Of a DNA stretch of 5,646 bases, positions 5,239 through 5,646 are shown one piece after another. Location of the stretch: the NCBI GenBank assembly GCA_049515175.1, contig JBEKUI010000280.1, positions 1 to 5,646 on the forward strand, in the 5' to 3' direction. The notes below the pieces were generated by a model, which saw only the letters and a list, made by a program, of their open reading frames with translations, was not told where the DNA came from and made no database searches. Each line of letters starts with the position of its first letter. Position 1 is the first letter of the stretch. The DNA is from JACQNR01 sp049515175 (GTDB lineage Bacteria > Acidobacteriota > Terriglobia > UBA7540). The position numbers were made by a program, and so were the translations under genes.

Positions 5239-5646
5239 ATGAGATTTCTGTTGCTTGCCATCGTGTGCGCCCTGCCGGCGTTCGCCAGCCAACCGCTCAA
5301 GCCCGTGGCCGTCGCGGACAAAGTGGCCGACCGGTTCACGCCGGCCCCTTACACCGGTCAGCGCGTGGAGGGCCTTCTGGGCGAGCGCATGCGCGTCAAC
5401 CTGGAAGGACGCCTGCTGCACGTAGACGAAAAGGGCATCCTCAAAGGCTTCCAACAGCGCCCCGGGGAGCAGGATTGGATTGGGGAGCACGCCGGCAAGT
5501 TCCTGCACGCCGCGACCAACACGTGGCTCTACACCGGCGACGAGAGACTCAAGGCCCTGATGGACCGCGTAGTACGCGCGCTGCTCCAGACGCAACTTCC
5601 CGACGGCTATCTGGGCACATACCTCGACGAGGAGCGCTGGACGAGC
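5239..5646 (+). CDS. Secreted GH127 (DUF1680) beta-L-arabinofuranosidase-like enzyme, N-terminal part (runs off right edge)
   Basis: The frame is open for 136 codons to the window edge. Residues 1-16 are a signal peptide (MRFLLLAIVCALPAFA, cleaved before S17), so the enzyme is exported. The body starts with VADRFTPAPYTGQRVEGLLGERMRVNLEGRLLHVDE. Two hallmark stretches of the GH127/DUF1680 alpha/alpha-barrel follow: DWIGEHAGKFLHAATNTWLYTGD from residue 79, and QTQLPDGYLGTY, with DGYLGTY at 122-128. Characterised family members release beta-L-arabinofuranose and use a cysteine/glutamate zinc-bound active site; that part lies beyond the window and cannot be checked. Family length is about 600-800 residues. 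Nothing in the visible part suggests damage, unlike the fragments just upstream. With the LacI regulator and receptor it supports a role in using arabinose-containing polysaccharide, but DUF1680 relatives have varied substrates, so specificity is open. Confidence 0.85.
   Translation, partial: MRFLLLAIVCALPAFASQPLKPVAVADKVADRFTPAPYTGQRVEGLLGERMRVNLEGRLLHVDEKGILKGFQQRPGEQDWIGEHAGKFLHAATNTWLYTGDERLKALMDRVVRALLQTQLPDGYLGTYLDEERWTS

Noticed and set aside
4978..5595. Minus-strand frame of 205 codons
   Set aside because: It runs antisense to the GH127-like gene, whose signal peptide, ribosome-binding site and conserved motifs are on the plus strand.
1..5646. CRISPR array, tRNA, insertion sequence or attachment site
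   Set aside because: I saw no regularly spaced repeats, cloverleaf sequence, transposase-like frame or terminal inverted repeats flanking any segment, including the damaged region 4479-5167.

Overview
The window most likely comes from an Acidobacteriota genome, probably a Solibacter/Bryobacter-like lineage. The main reason is the complete 1151-residue outer-membrane receptor that opens with a carboxypeptidase-regulatory-like domain, a type greatly expanded in that phylum. A second reason is the tail of an Ig/NHL-type surface protein ending in a membrane anchor and an Arg-rich end. The assignment rests on protein style, not on any marker gene.

Layout. Positions 1-349 (minus strand) hold the N-terminal third of a LacI-family repressor that runs off the left edge. 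Positions 350-940 are a long divergent intergenic region. It contains a perfect 14-bp palindrome, a LacI-type operator-like site beside a good sigma70-type promoter, and a leader of about 280 nt with a strong stem-loop. Positions 941-4396 (plus) encode the TonB-dependent-receptor-like protein. Two hairpins follow its stop codon. Positions 4479-5167 are a graveyard of three unrelated gene pieces: the C-terminal tail of an Ig/NHL-like anchored surface protein, the N-terminal start of a GH3 beta-glucosidase-like enzyme, and a 61-codon C-terminal tail I cannot identify. From 5239 to the right edge (plus) lies the N-terminal 136 residues of a secreted GH127 (DUF1680) beta-L-arabinofuranosidase-like enzyme.

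How it fits together (inference). A sugar-responsive LacI repressor next to an outer-membrane receptor and followed by secreted glycosidase genes looks like a small glycan-use locus, perhaps for arabinose-containing plant polysaccharide. No SusD partner follows the receptor in this window. The region between receptor and GH127 has been eroded by deletions or rearrangement, or is a misassembly. I found no clearly new biological system. The points most worth a second look are the structured leader with an open antisense frame, the gene graveyard, and the GH3 remnant whose ideal ribosome-binding site faces an ATT codon.
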